64,000 nucleotides of DNA from Methylobacterium sp. E-065 (GTDB lineage: Bacteria; Pseudomonadota; Alphaproteobacteria; Rhizobiales; Beijerinckiaceae). Shown in pieces: positions 55,084 to 63,129 of this stretch. Position 1 is the stretch's first letter, and the number at the start of each line of letters is the position of its first letter. Position numbers and translations under genes: made by a program. The notes beneath the pieces are model-generated. The model did not search any database and was not told where the DNA came from. It saw only the letters and a program-made list of their open reading frames with translations. Location: assembly GCF_022829605.1 (NCBI RefSeq), contig NZ_JAKSYD010000128.1:62001-126000 (forward strand). Direction: 5' to 3'.

Positions 55084-56016
55084 TCACGGTGCCTTCAACA
55101 CCGCCCGGCACGCGTTCGGGAGCGCCGCCATGGTCATGGCGGGCTTGGGCTTCGGCGGCACCTTCGGGGGCTTCGGGTGCAACACCGCGTCCGAGAACCA
55201 GTAGCCGAGGTCTTCGCAGCCGTCGCCGCTCGAGGGGGCGCCCTGCGGCTGGCAATCCTCCTGGTCGGCCGGGCAGGCGAGCCGGATATGGTAGTGGTAA
55301 TTGTGCCCGTACATCGGGCGTACCTTGGACATCCAGCGGCTGCCCGCGGCGTCACGGCACAGGGCCTTCTTGATCGCCGCGTTGACGAAGATGCGCTCCA
55401 CCTCCGGCTGCTCGGCGGTGAGCTTGATCAATTGCAGGTGCGTCGGCGTCCAGACGCGCGGGTCGATGTCGAGCCGGTCGGGCCGGACCATGTCGGTGGC
55501 GGAGGTCTCCTCGCGCTCCGCCCGGCTCATGCGGTGATCGGGCATGGGCGTCAGCCAGACGTCGGCGTCGATGCCGATCTGGTGCGAGGCGTGGCCGGTG
55601 ATCATCGGACCGCCCCGGGGCTGGGCCATGTCGCCGACGAGCAGCCCCGGCCAGCCGACCCGGGCGGCCTTCTGCGACAGGCGCTCGACGAAATCGACGA
55701 GATGCGGCGTGCCCCACATCCGGTTGCGGGACGGGCGCATGACCTGCCAGTTCGACCCGTCGAGCGGCAGCGCCTCGCCGCCCGCGAAGCAGCCCTTCGC
55801 GTAGAACCCATAGATGTGGGCTGGTCCCGCGGTGGCCTTCGTCACGCGCCCGAACAGCGCCTTGGCGGGCGTCGAGGGCGCGTCCGGATGTTCCAGCGGC
55901 GGCAGGGGTCTCGGGGCGACGCTGCCGCGATCCTGGGCCTGTGCGGTGGCCGGCAGGAGCAGGGCGGCGAGCGCGAGGCTCGGGGCGAAGGACGAGGCGA
56001 GGCGCGGCATCGGCAT
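55084..56016 (-). CDS. mepA: Penicillin-insensitive murein endopeptidase
   Basis: A 310-residue periplasmic zinc enzyme that cuts D-Ala-mDAP cross-links in peptidoglycan. A signal peptide (about 1-27) is followed by the M74 domain. Zinc ligands are seen in 'MITGHASHQIGIDADVWLTP' and 'MYGHNYHYHIRLACP'. Several cysteines near the C-terminus probably form disulfides, as in E. coli MepA. The start ATG is at 56014-56016; an in-frame ATG two codons later is possible. The C-terminus has a Lys/Pro-rich run ('HPKPPKVPPKPKPA'). Confidence 0.95.
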   Translation of the reverse strand: MPMPRLASSFAPSLALAALLLPATAQAQDRGSVAPRPLPPLEHPDAPSTPAKALFGRVTKATAGPAHIYGFYAKGCFAGGEALPLDGSNWQVMRPSRNRMWGTPHLVDFVERLSQKAARVGWPGLLVGDMAQPRGGPMITGHASHQIGIDADVWLTPMPDHRMSRAEREETSATDMVRPDRLDIDPRVWTPTHLQLIKLTAEQPEVERIFVNAAIKKALCRDAAGSRWMSKVRPMYGHNYHYHIRLACPADQEDCQPQGAPSSGDGCEDLGYWFSDAVLHPKPPKVPPKPKPAMTMAALPNACRAVLKAP

Positions 56017-56124
56017 GCGGTGATGGTCGTCCGTCTGGGAGCGCGGGTGCGGGTGCGTGCCGGAACGTGGCCCACGCCCAGGGCGTTTTTCGGGCAACGC
56101 GCGACCTAGCGGGAGGCGCCCACG

Positions 56125-56505
56125 CTGGCGACCGGTCCGCTTGCCCCGCGGGAACCCCGCCGCCTGATCGCCAGCGACCGGGTCATCGGCACCGATGTGC
56201 GCCGGCCCGACGGGAGCCGGGTCGGCCGGATCGAGCGGCTGATGCTCGACAAGATGTCCGGCCGGGTCGCCTACGCGGTGATGAGCTTCGGCGGCTTCCT
56301 GGGGCTTGGCGAAGATTTTTACACGTTGCCCTGGTCGGTGCTCCGGTTCGAGCTCCTGCAGGACGCCTACGTGCTCGACCTCACGGAAGAGCAGTGGCGC
56401 GCCGCCCCGGCTCGCTCCCCCGAGGGCACCGATCCGGCCGAGGACGGCGCCTGGGAGGAGCAGATCCACCGCTACTACGACGCGGTACCCTGCTGGGGGA
56501 TCTAG
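56125..56505 (+). CDS. PRC-barrel domain protein
   Basis: The PRC-barrel core 'VGRIERLMLDKMSGRVAYAV' and 'GEDFYTLPWSVLRFEL' is clear. A CTG start at 56125 with GGGAGG 9 bases upstream restores the first strand 'RLIASDRVIGTDVRRPDG', giving 126 residues. The GTG at 56197 would cut it off. No ATG is available after the upstream stop, so the non-standard start is inferred. PRC-barrels bind proteins or RNA (as in RimM) and are common in stress-related small proteins here. Confidence 0.75.
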   Translation: MATGPLAPREPRRLIASDRVIGTDVRRPDGSRVGRIERLMLDKMSGRVAYAVMSFGGFLGLGEDFYTLPWSVLRFELLQDAYVLDLTEEQWRAAPARSPEGTDPAEDGAWEEQIHRYYDAVPCWGI

Positions 56506-56590
56506 GTGCCCTTGCTATGGAGGTTGTCCATCCGAGGGTGTCGAGCGCGGCTGTGGTTGCGAAACTATCGCGTACCGCGGTCCCGGAATT

Positions 56591-56893
56591 CTAACCGAGG
56601 ACTTCCCCCGGGCGGCTTCGGACGGCCGCGACGTCGGACCCGATATCGTTCAGCGCGCAGCGGACCTGTTCCAGGGCGGAGGTCACGAGCTCGGCCGTGT
56701 GAGATCCGGCGCAGTCCCGCGCCCGAAGGCCGCGCCCGTCGCATAGATACGGCATCATCTGGCTGTGAAGCGTCGCATAGGCGCCGGGGTTGGACAGCTC
56801 GTAGACGACCGCAAGAGCGTGGTAGGCCCGAACCAAGATCTCCAGCGCGACATCCGCCCGGCTCGCGGCCTGTTCCCAATCATCGCTATCCAT
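56591..56893 (-). CDS. Small helical protein, paralogue 1
   Basis: A 100-residue, probably all-helical protein 'MDSDDWEQAASRADVALEIL...'. The segment 'ADVALEILVRAYHALAVVYE' followed by 'NPGAYATLHSQMMPYL' aligns by eye with the next gene's 'ADLALDMVGRAYLAMALLYE' and 'HPGEFVDVQRKIRAFV', so the two are paralogues. No signal peptide. Unknown function. Three cysteines. Confidence 0.7.
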   Translation of the reverse strand: MDSDDWEQAASRADVALEILVRAYHALAVVYELSNPGAYATLHSQMMPYLCDGRGLRARDCAGSHTAELVTSALEQVRCALNDIGSDVAAVRSRPGEVLG

Positions 56894-57053
56894 GCTGCGC
56901 TTTAAATTTTATTGCTGTCCAATCGACAGTTAACATGCCCCGTTAAGACTGTCGACGTTCTAAGCTATTGTTATTGCGGCGCTTCGGGGTGTGGGAACGT
57001 TTATTGGGGGCTTATGGCTCGACTGCAACACATGTAGATATCGGCTGGCGATA

Positions 57054-57380
57054 TCAAGTCATCATCTGATTGCGCCCGTGTCGGGAAGGCCGAATCATTG
57101 TCGCGATCTTGTTTTCCGCCTCGGCCAGCACGCTGTTCACAAGATGAGTCGCATTCTCGACGGTTCCGGCAGACAGGGTTCCGCTCCGGCTCGATTCCTG
57201 AGCGATCCGGAAATTGTCCTCGACGAACGCACGGATCTTCCGCTGGACATCGACGAACTCGCCCGGGTGGGCGGTTTCGTAGAGAAGTGCCATGGCCAAG
57301 TAAGCACGGCCGACCATATCGAGTGCCAGATCCGCGCTCGTCTCGGAACTCACGATCTCGGTCGAGGCCACGGTGGACAA
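57054..57380 (-). CDS. Small helical protein, paralogue 2
   Basis: A 108-residue helical protein. It shares the ADxALxxxxRAYxAxAxxYE pattern with the neighbouring gene 160 bases downstream, then diverges in a C-terminal helix ('NATHLVNSVLAEAENKIATM'). The pair probably arose by tandem duplication. No domain is recognised; a regulatory or adaptor role is possible. Confidence 0.7.
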   Translation of the reverse strand: MSTVASTEIVSSETSADLALDMVGRAYLAMALLYETAHPGEFVDVQRKIRAFVEDNFRIAQESSRSGTLSAGTVENATHLVNSVLAEAENKIATMIRPSRHGRNQMMT

Positions 57381-57840
57381 TCCCTGTCGATTACATCCGG
57401 CAGGCTAACAGAACGCGAAGGCGTTGCAATCGGCCAAGTTGTTCCGCAGGCCGTTTCCCCTGAGACATCTTGGACCGGCGGATCGGGCTCTGATTCCGTC
57501 AAGTTTCCCCCAGCCGGAAACCCCGGATCCATGCCGGGCCGGTCACGGGTTTCTACCGGGTGATTGCAACCGGCGGCGATCCCCGGCGGCCGTACCACCG
57601 CAGCCCTCCGGAGGATCTTCGGTCGCGCCGAGCCGGTATCCGGTCCGGCCGCGGGTCGGGCGGCGCACGCGCGTCTGCGTAATCGAGCCTGTCAGAATCC
57701 CGACGCTTTCAAGGAGTCGTGGACGGATCGGCCCCCTCGGCTGTGGTCTCGCGCGGCCAAGCCGATTATCGACACCCGCAAAGGGGACGGCCTCGCCCGG
57801 CCCGCAGGATCCGGCCGCGTGCCGGAAGCCCAGGAGAGTC
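57381..57840. other. Gap upstream of gpmI, no supported gene
   Basis: About 460 bases. The gpmI frame stays open upstream but has no start signal or protein-like character before 57841. The divergent promoters of paralogue 2 and gpmI probably lie here. Confidence 0.5.
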
Positions 57841-59379
57841 ATGATCGTGCCCGACAGCACCCCGCGCCCCGTGATGCTCGTGATCCTCGACGGCTGGGGC
57901 CTCCGCGACGAGATCGCCGACAACGCTGTCCACCAGGCCCGGACGCCGGTCTTCGACGGGCTGATGCGGGAACGCCCCCAGGCACGGCTGCGGACCTTCG
58001 GTGCGGATGTCGGGCTCCCCAGAGGTCAGATGGGCAATTCCGAGGTCGGCCACCTCAATATTGGCGCGGGCCGGGTGGTCCTGCAGGATCTGCCGCGGAT
58101 CGACACGGCCATCGCGGACGGGTCGCTGGCCCGCAATCCTGCCCTGACCCGGTTCATCGAGGCCCTGCGCGCCACGGGCGGCACCTGCCACCTGATGGGG
58201 CTGCTGTCGCCGGGCGGCGTCCACGCGCACCAAGACCACGCGGTGGCGCTGGCGCGCGTGCTGGTCGAGGCCGGCATCCCGGTCCGGCTCCACGGCTTCA
58301 CCGATGGGCGCGACATGCCGCCCCGCTCCGCCGCCACCTGCGTCGCCGCCGTCGAGAAGGCGCTGCCGCAGGGCGCACGCATCGCCACCCTGTGCGGCCG
58401 CTATTTCGCCATGGACCGCGACCGGCGCTGGGAGCGGCTCACGATCGCCTACGACGCCCTGATCGAGGGGCGCGGGACCCGCTTCCCCCGGGCCGGGCAG
58501 GCGGTGGCCGCCGCCTACGCGCAGGACGTCTCGGACGAGTTCATGAAGCCCGCCATCATCGGCGACTATGCCGGCATGCGGGACGGCGACGGCCTGCTGA
58601 GCTTCAACTTCCGCGCGGACCGGACCCGGCAGATCCTCGACGCGCTCCTCGACCCGGACTTTTCCGGCTTTCCCCGCTCCCGGACAATCCGCTTCGCCGC
58701 TGCCCTGGGCATCGTCCAGTACAGCGTCGAGCTCGACGCCTTCGCCGACACCCTGTTCGGCACCCTCGACCTGCCGAACGGGCTGGGCGAGACCGTGGCC
58801 CGGGCCGGGCGCACGCAGTTGCGCATGGCCGAGACCGAGAAGTACCCGCACGTCACCTACTTCATGAATGGCGGCCGCGAGGCGCCGTTCGAGGGCCAGG
58901 ACGCGATTCTGGTGCCCTCGCCGAAGGTTGCGACCTACGATCTGCAACCGGAGATGTCGGCGCCGGAACTCACCGACCGCGCCGTCGCGGCGATCGGCTC
59001 CGGGCGCTACGACCTGATCATCCTGAATTTCGCCAATCCCGACATGGTCGGCCATACCGGCAGCCTCGCCGCCGCCGTCAAGGCGGTGGAGACGGTCGAT
59101 GCCTGCCTCGGTCGCGTGGTCGAGGCGGTGACCGCGCAGGGCGGGGCTTTGCTGGTCACCGCCGACCACGGAAATTGCGAGACGATGCGCGATCCGGAGA
59201 CCGGCGAGCCCCACACCGCCCACACGCTCAACCCGGTCCCGGTGGCTTTGGTCGGCGTCGATGGGGTGTCGCTGGCCGATGGCCGGCTTGCCGACGTGGC
59301 GCCGACGCTCCTCGACCTGATGGGCCTCGCACAGCCCCCCGAGATGACCGGCACGTCCCTGATCCGCCGGGCGGGCTGA
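57841..59379 (+). CDS. gpmI: 2,3-bisphosphoglycerate-independent phosphoglycerate mutase
   Basis: A 512-residue glycolytic/gluconeogenic enzyme that interconverts 3- and 2-phosphoglycerate using two Mn ions. 'VMLVILDGWGLRDEIADNAV' opens the protein; the phosphorylated serine lies in 'GQMGNSEVGHLNIGAGR'; the metal motif is 'LVTADHGNCETMRDPETGEP'. 'NFANPDMVGHTGSLAAAVKA' is a further metal site. In methylotrophs using the serine cycle this step is central. AGGAG lies 5 bases before the ATG. Confidence 0.97.
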   Translation: MIVPDSTPRPVMLVILDGWGLRDEIADNAVHQARTPVFDGLMRERPQARLRTFGADVGLPRGQMGNSEVGHLNIGAGRVVLQDLPRIDTAIADGSLARNPALTRFIEALRATGGTCHLMGLLSPGGVHAHQDHAVALARVLVEAGIPVRLHGFTDGRDMPPRSAATCVAAVEKALPQGARIATLCGRYFAMDRDRRWERLTIAYDALIEGRGTRFPRAGQAVAAAYAQDVSDEFMKPAIIGDYAGMRDGDGLLSFNFRADRTRQILDALLDPDFSGFPRSRTIRFAAALGIVQYSVELDAFADTLFGTLDLPNGLGETVARAGRTQLRMAETEKYPHVTYFMNGGREAPFEGQDAILVPSPKVATYDLQPEMSAPELTDRAVAAIGSGRYDLIILNFANPDMVGHTGSLAAAVKAVETVDACLGRVVEAVTAQGGALLVTADHGNCETMRDPETGEPHTAHTLNPVPVALVGVDGVSLADGRLADVAPTLLDLMGLAQPPEMTGTSLIRRAG

Positions 59380-59577
59380 TGGTCCGGCATGGCGGCTGCA
59401 CTGCTCAGGCCGTCATGCCTCAGGCTATTGCCATATGTCCCGCCGTGGGACCGGTTTGTATTAGCGCGGGGCTGGGTTGGCCTGTGACTGTGCGGGATCC
59501 GCGCGCGCTACCGTCTCTCGCGGCGAGTTTGCGAAATCCCATTTTGCCCAACGCGCCAACGCTGGGCGCATCTCTCC

Positions 59578-59774
59578 CCCTCGCCCCACTTGCGGGGAGA
59601 GGGCTTCCTGCCCCCTTGTTGGGGCAGGAAGCGAGGCGGCAGCCGAGGGTGAGGGGGCGGTTGAGGATGAGACTCTTCTGGAGCCGCCCCCTCACCGCCG
59701 CCTCGGCTGCGCCTCCGCTTACCGCCTGGACGACGAGGTCCATGCGGGCCTCTCCCCGCACGCGGGGAGAGGGG
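59578..59774. repeat. MITE-like inverted-repeat element, copy B
   Basis: Same outline as the 26079-26274 element: CCCTCGCCCC-ACTTGC-GGGGAGAGGG at the left, GCCTCTCCCCGC-ACGCGGGGAG at the right, inner arms GAGGCGGCAGCCGAGGGTGAG and CTCACCGCCGCCTCGGCTGCG (in part). It fills most of the gap between gpmI and the flippase gene and ends 23 bases before the flippase ATG, so it may carry or disturb that gene's promoter. The remaining 59380-59577 shows no gene. Confidence 0.85.
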
Positions 59775-59797
59775 GGCGTCGCGCCCCGGCACCGCAC

Positions 59798-61213
59798 ATG
59801 ATCGCCCGGCACAGCCTGATCTATGTCGGCTCGCGCGGCTTCGCGGCCGCCCTGAACATGGCCTCGGTGGCGGTGTTCACCCGGCTGGCGCCGGCGGCGA
59901 GCTACGGCACCTACCTGTACGTCCTGTCCTGGGCGCTGGTGCTCTATGGGGCGACCTGCCAGTGGCCCAAATTCGCGTTCTTCGCCCTCTACGACGAGGC
60001 CCGCGAGCCCGCGCAGGTCGGCACCGTGGTGCGCATCCTGGCCGGCACGCTGCTGCTCGCCGGCCTCGGCAGCGCGCTGGCGGCCGGGTTCGGGCTGGTC
60101 CCGGGGCGGATGGCGGCGGCGGTCCTGGCGCTTGCCTGCGGCACCACCCTGTTCGAAGGCGCGACCGAGATCGCCCGCACCCGCCTGCGAGTCGGGGCGG
60201 TCGCGGCCTCAGTGATGACCCGGGCCGTGCTGATCCTCGGCCTCGGCAGCCTCGCCCTGCACCTCTCGGCCGATCCGCTCGACCTCGCCTTCGCGGTGGC
60301 CACCGCCAACGCGCTCGCCTCGCTCCCGGCCGCCGCCACGATCGCGCCGATGATGCCCGGGCGGGGCAGCCGGGCCGAGGCCCTGCGCCTGTTCACCTAT
60401 GGCTGGCCGCTGGTGCTGTCCTTCGGGACCGCGGCGCTGGCCCAGAGCCTCGACCGGCTGATCATCGCCAAGACCGTGGGACCGGCGGGGCTCGGCGCCT
60501 ACGGGGCGCTGGCGGATTTCCTGCGGCAGAGCTTCATCGTGTTCGGCGAGGCGATCGCCCTGTCGCTGATCTCGCTCGCCAAGCGGGAGGCGCGCACCGG
60601 CGGCATGGCCGCCGCCGCGGGGGTCCTGAGCGATGCCGCCCGGGCCATGACCCTCGTGGCGGCCTTCGGCGCCGTGTTCTTCCTGTGCTTCGACGACCTC
60701 GTGGTCACGGTGCTGCTCGGGCCCGACTACCGGGCCGAGGCGCGCCACCTCGCCCCGGTGCTGATCCTGGCCAGCATCCTGATGATGTTCCGCGCCTATT
60801 ATTTCGGGCAGGTGATCTACTTCACCCGGACCAGCGGGCTGGAGGCGGCGGCGGCCTTCGCCACGCTGGCGGCCGTGGCGGCGCTCTCGCTCCTGCTGAT
60901 CCCGACCTTCGGTGCCCCTGGGGCGGCGCTCGCCTTCGCGGGCGGGCAGAGCGCGGCCTGCCTCGTGCTGGTGTTCGGCGCCCGGCGGGAGGGCACGACG
61001 ATGCCCCTGCCGCTCGCCGACATGGCGGGCATCGCCGGGATTGCGGCGGCCTGCGCGGCCGTCAATGCCGGGATCGGGCTGATGCCGGGGGGCTTCATGG
61101 TGCCGGGGCAGGTTCTGCGCATGGTCCTGCTCACCGTCGGCGCGGGGGCGGCGGCTTGGCGCTACGACGTGCTCGGCTTCGCCGGTGCGATCCGGCACCG
61201 GCTCGCGGCCTGA
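59798..61213 (+). CDS. Polysaccharide/O-antigen flippase-like membrane protein
   Basis: A 471-residue protein with about 12-14 helices of the MOP superfamily (Wzx/PST type): 'SLIYVGSRGFAAALNMASVA' at the start, 'YGWPLVLSFGTAALAQSLDR' in the middle. It would flip lipid-linked sugars across the inner membrane. No strong ribosome site precedes the ATG; the 23-base leader follows the repeat. The acetyltransferase gene follows 8 bases later. No glycosyltransferase is near, so the pathway is split or incomplete. Confidence 0.82.
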   Translation: MIARHSLIYVGSRGFAAALNMASVAVFTRLAPAASYGTYLYVLSWALVLYGATCQWPKFAFFALYDEAREPAQVGTVVRILAGTLLLAGLGSALAAGFGLVPGRMAAAVLALACGTTLFEGATEIARTRLRVGAVAASVMTRAVLILGLGSLALHLSADPLDLAFAVATANALASLPAAATIAPMMPGRGSRAEALRLFTYGWPLVLSFGTAALAQSLDRLIIAKTVGPAGLGAYGALADFLRQSFIVFGEAIALSLISLAKREARTGGMAAAAGVLSDAARAMTLVAAFGAVFFLCFDDLVVTVLLGPDYRAEARHLAPVLILASILMMFRAYYFGQVIYFTRTSGLEAAAAFATLAAVAALSLLLIPTFGAPGAALAFAGGQSAACLVLVFGARREGTTMPLPLADMAGIAGIAAACAAVNAGIGLMPGGFMVPGQVLRMVLLTVGAGAAAWRYDVLGFAGAIRHRLAA

Positions 61214-61221
61214 CGGATCCC

Positions 61222-62430
61222 ATGCCGGACACCGCCACGCTCCCGCACGGCCTCGTCGCGGCGATCCGGCCCCTCGATCCGGCGGCGCCCTGGATCCCGG
61301 CCTGGCGGGCGCTGGGGGACGGATCCGCCATCCGGAACCCGTTCTACGAGGCGGGCTACGCGCTCGCCGCCCGCGACGCCTTCGGCGCCGGGGTGCGCCT
61401 GCTGATCGTGGCCGACCGGCCCCCCGAGGCACCGGGCGCGCGATTCCGCGCCGCCTGGCCGTTCCGGGTCGCGCGGTGGCGCTGGGGCCTGCCGCTGCCG
61501 GTGCTGATGGGCTGGACCCACGGCTACTGCCCCTTCGGCGCTCCGCTCCTCGACGGCGCCGAACCGGAGGCGGCGTTGGCCGGCCTCCTCGCGGCGCCCC
61601 GGGCGCTGGGCCTGCCGCCGCGACTCCTCCTGCCGAACGCCCCCGCGGACGGTCTCTTCGCGGATCTCCTGGCGGCGCGGGGCGCCGCCCGTGCCGCGTA
61701 CTGGCCGCACAGGCGTGGCCTGCTCGACCTCGGCGCCCACGCCCCGGAGGTGCGGGCCTCCTATCTCGGCCACCTCTCGGGCCAGCGGCGGCGCAAGCTG
61801 CGCCGGGCCCATGCGCGCCTGGAGGCGGAGGGCGCCGTGGCGCTCGAGATGCTCGACGCGCCCGCCGCCCTCGACCGGGCGCTCACCGAGCACGTCGCCC
61901 TCGAAGCGGCCGGCTGGAAGGGCCGGGCCGGCACCAGCCTCGGCCAACGGCCGGCGGAGGTCGCCTTCCTGCGCGCCGCCCTGGCCGATCTGGGGGCCGA
62001 GGGGCGGGTGCGGATTGCGCGCCTGCGCCGGGCGGATCGGACGCTCGCCTCCCTGATCCTGCCGGTCACCGGCTCCGAGGCCTGGGTGCTGAAGATCGCC
62101 CACGACGAGGCGGAGCCGGAGGCCGCCCCCGGAATCCAGCTGGTCCACCGCCTGACCGAGACGGTGGCGTCCGGCGGGTGGGCGCTCGACCGGATCGATT
62201 CCTGCGCGCCGCCGGATTTCGCCCTCGGCTCGCTGTTCTGGACCGAGCGGCGGACGATCGCCCACCTTCTGGTCGCGGCGGGGCCCGATCCCCTGTTCCC
62301 GGTGGCCCGGGCGCTGGAGCGTCTCCGGGAGCGCGTCGCCCAGGCGCGCCTCACCGGCCGGCGGCTTACCAGCCGAAGCGGGCGATCTGCGCCAGCCGTG
62401 CCTGGGTCTGCGCCGGATCGCGACCCATGA
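61222..62430 (+). CDS. GNAT-fold acyltransferase (CelD/BcsL-like)
   Basis: A 402-residue protein. Residues about 170-370 show the GNAT/FemAB-type core: 'YLGHLSGQRRRKLRRAHARL', 'LALEAAGWKGRAGTSLGQRP' is represented by 'VALEAAGWKGRAGTSLG', and 'YKIAYDE'-like 'VLKIAHDEAEPEAAPG'. This matches CelD/BcsL enzymes linked to cellulose and capsule synthesis. Co-transcribed with the flippase. The 3' end overlaps the convergent small gene by 65 bases. Confidence 0.85.
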   Translation: MPDTATLPHGLVAAIRPLDPAAPWIPAWRALGDGSAIRNPFYEAGYALAARDAFGAGVRLLIVADRPPEAPGARFRAAWPFRVARWRWGLPLPVLMGWTHGYCPFGAPLLDGAEPEAALAGLLAAPRALGLPPRLLLPNAPADGLFADLLAARGAARAAYWPHRRGLLDLGAHAPEVRASYLGHLSGQRRRKLRRAHARLEAEGAVALEMLDAPAALDRALTEHVALEAAGWKGRAGTSLGQRPAEVAFLRAALADLGAEGRVRIARLRRADRTLASLILPVTGSEAWVLKIAHDEAEPEAAPGIQLVHRLTETVASGGWALDRIDSCAPPDFALGSLFWTERRTIAHLLVAAGPDPLFPVARALERLRERVAQARLTGRRLTSRSGRSAPAVPGSAPDRDP

Positions 62431-62728
62431 CGGCGACGCGCCCGGACAGGTCGTAGCAGGTCGGGCTGAAGGGGAGCTGGACCAGCACGATCCCGTCGTC
62501 GCGGGCGCGGGCGACCGAGGCGATCAGGCAGGGCAGGACCGGCTGGTCGGACGGTCCCGCGATGCAATCGGCGCGGGGGCTGCCGAAGATCGGGCGGTTC
62601 GGCCAGCTCAGCATCAGCGTGGTGCCGCCCCGCCGGTCCGGGGCCGGCGGCAGGGTGTAGCTGCGCAGGAACAGCCCGCAGACCAGCAGAAGCAGCCCCG
62701 GCAGGATCAGCACACGCATCCGGTTCAA
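62366..62728 (-). CDS. Small exported or membrane-anchored protein
   Basis: A 120-residue protein with an N-terminal hydrophobic helix ('MRVLILPGLLLLVCGLFLRS'), then a soluble part with two cysteines ('RADCIAGP' and 'SPTCYDLSG') that may form a disulfide. 'DGIVLVQLPF' suggests a beta strand. The start overlaps the stop of the upstream 83-residue gene by 4 bases. Convergent overlap with the acyltransferase gene. Confidence 0.62.
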   Translation of the reverse strand: MNRMRVLILPGLLLLVCGLFLRSYTLPPAPDRRGGTTLMLSWPNRPIFGSPRADCIAGPSDQPVLPCLIASVARARDDGIVLVQLPFSPTCYDLSGRVAVMGRDPAQTQARLAQIARFGW

Positions 62729-62976
62729 TCTCCCGAGTCGAACCGCGTGCGGTAGAAGACCTCGCGCCCGGCGCCGTCGATCACGCGGACGGCCTCGGCC
62801 GGCTCGCCCGAACGCTGCGGCACCCGGGCCCGGGCGAACAGGCGCAGCGCCCGCTCCTGCGCGGTCTCCAGGCTGCCGACCCGCACCGAGATCCGCGTCT
62901 GGATTTCGCCCGGCTCCGGTCCGAGGACTTCGATGTGGAAGGTTTCGCGCAAGGGCATCCGCCTGATCGAGGGCAT
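62725..62976 (-). CDS. 83-residue hypothetical protein
   Basis: A small soluble protein; residues about 12-60 form strand-helix units ('FHIEVLGPEPGEIQTRISVR' then 'ETAQERALRLFARARVPQ'). An in-frame ATG 6 codons in is an alternative start. Coupled by ATGA overlap to the next gene. No known family. Confidence 0.6.
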   Translation of the reverse strand: MPSIRRMPLRETFHIEVLGPEPGEIQTRISVRVGSLETAQERALRLFARARVPQRSGEPAEAVRVIDGAGREVFYRTRFDSGD

Positions 62977-63129
62977 TCGGTTGCCGGACCCGGCGGGGTC
63001 CGGTCTCCGGATCGCGTGGTCCGACCGGGGCGCGATACCACGATCCGGGGGCTGGCGCCGGGCGATCCCTTCAACACGGTCTTCGGCTGCCGCGCGAAGC
63101 GACCCAGGGACGCGCCGCCGCTGCAGCCC

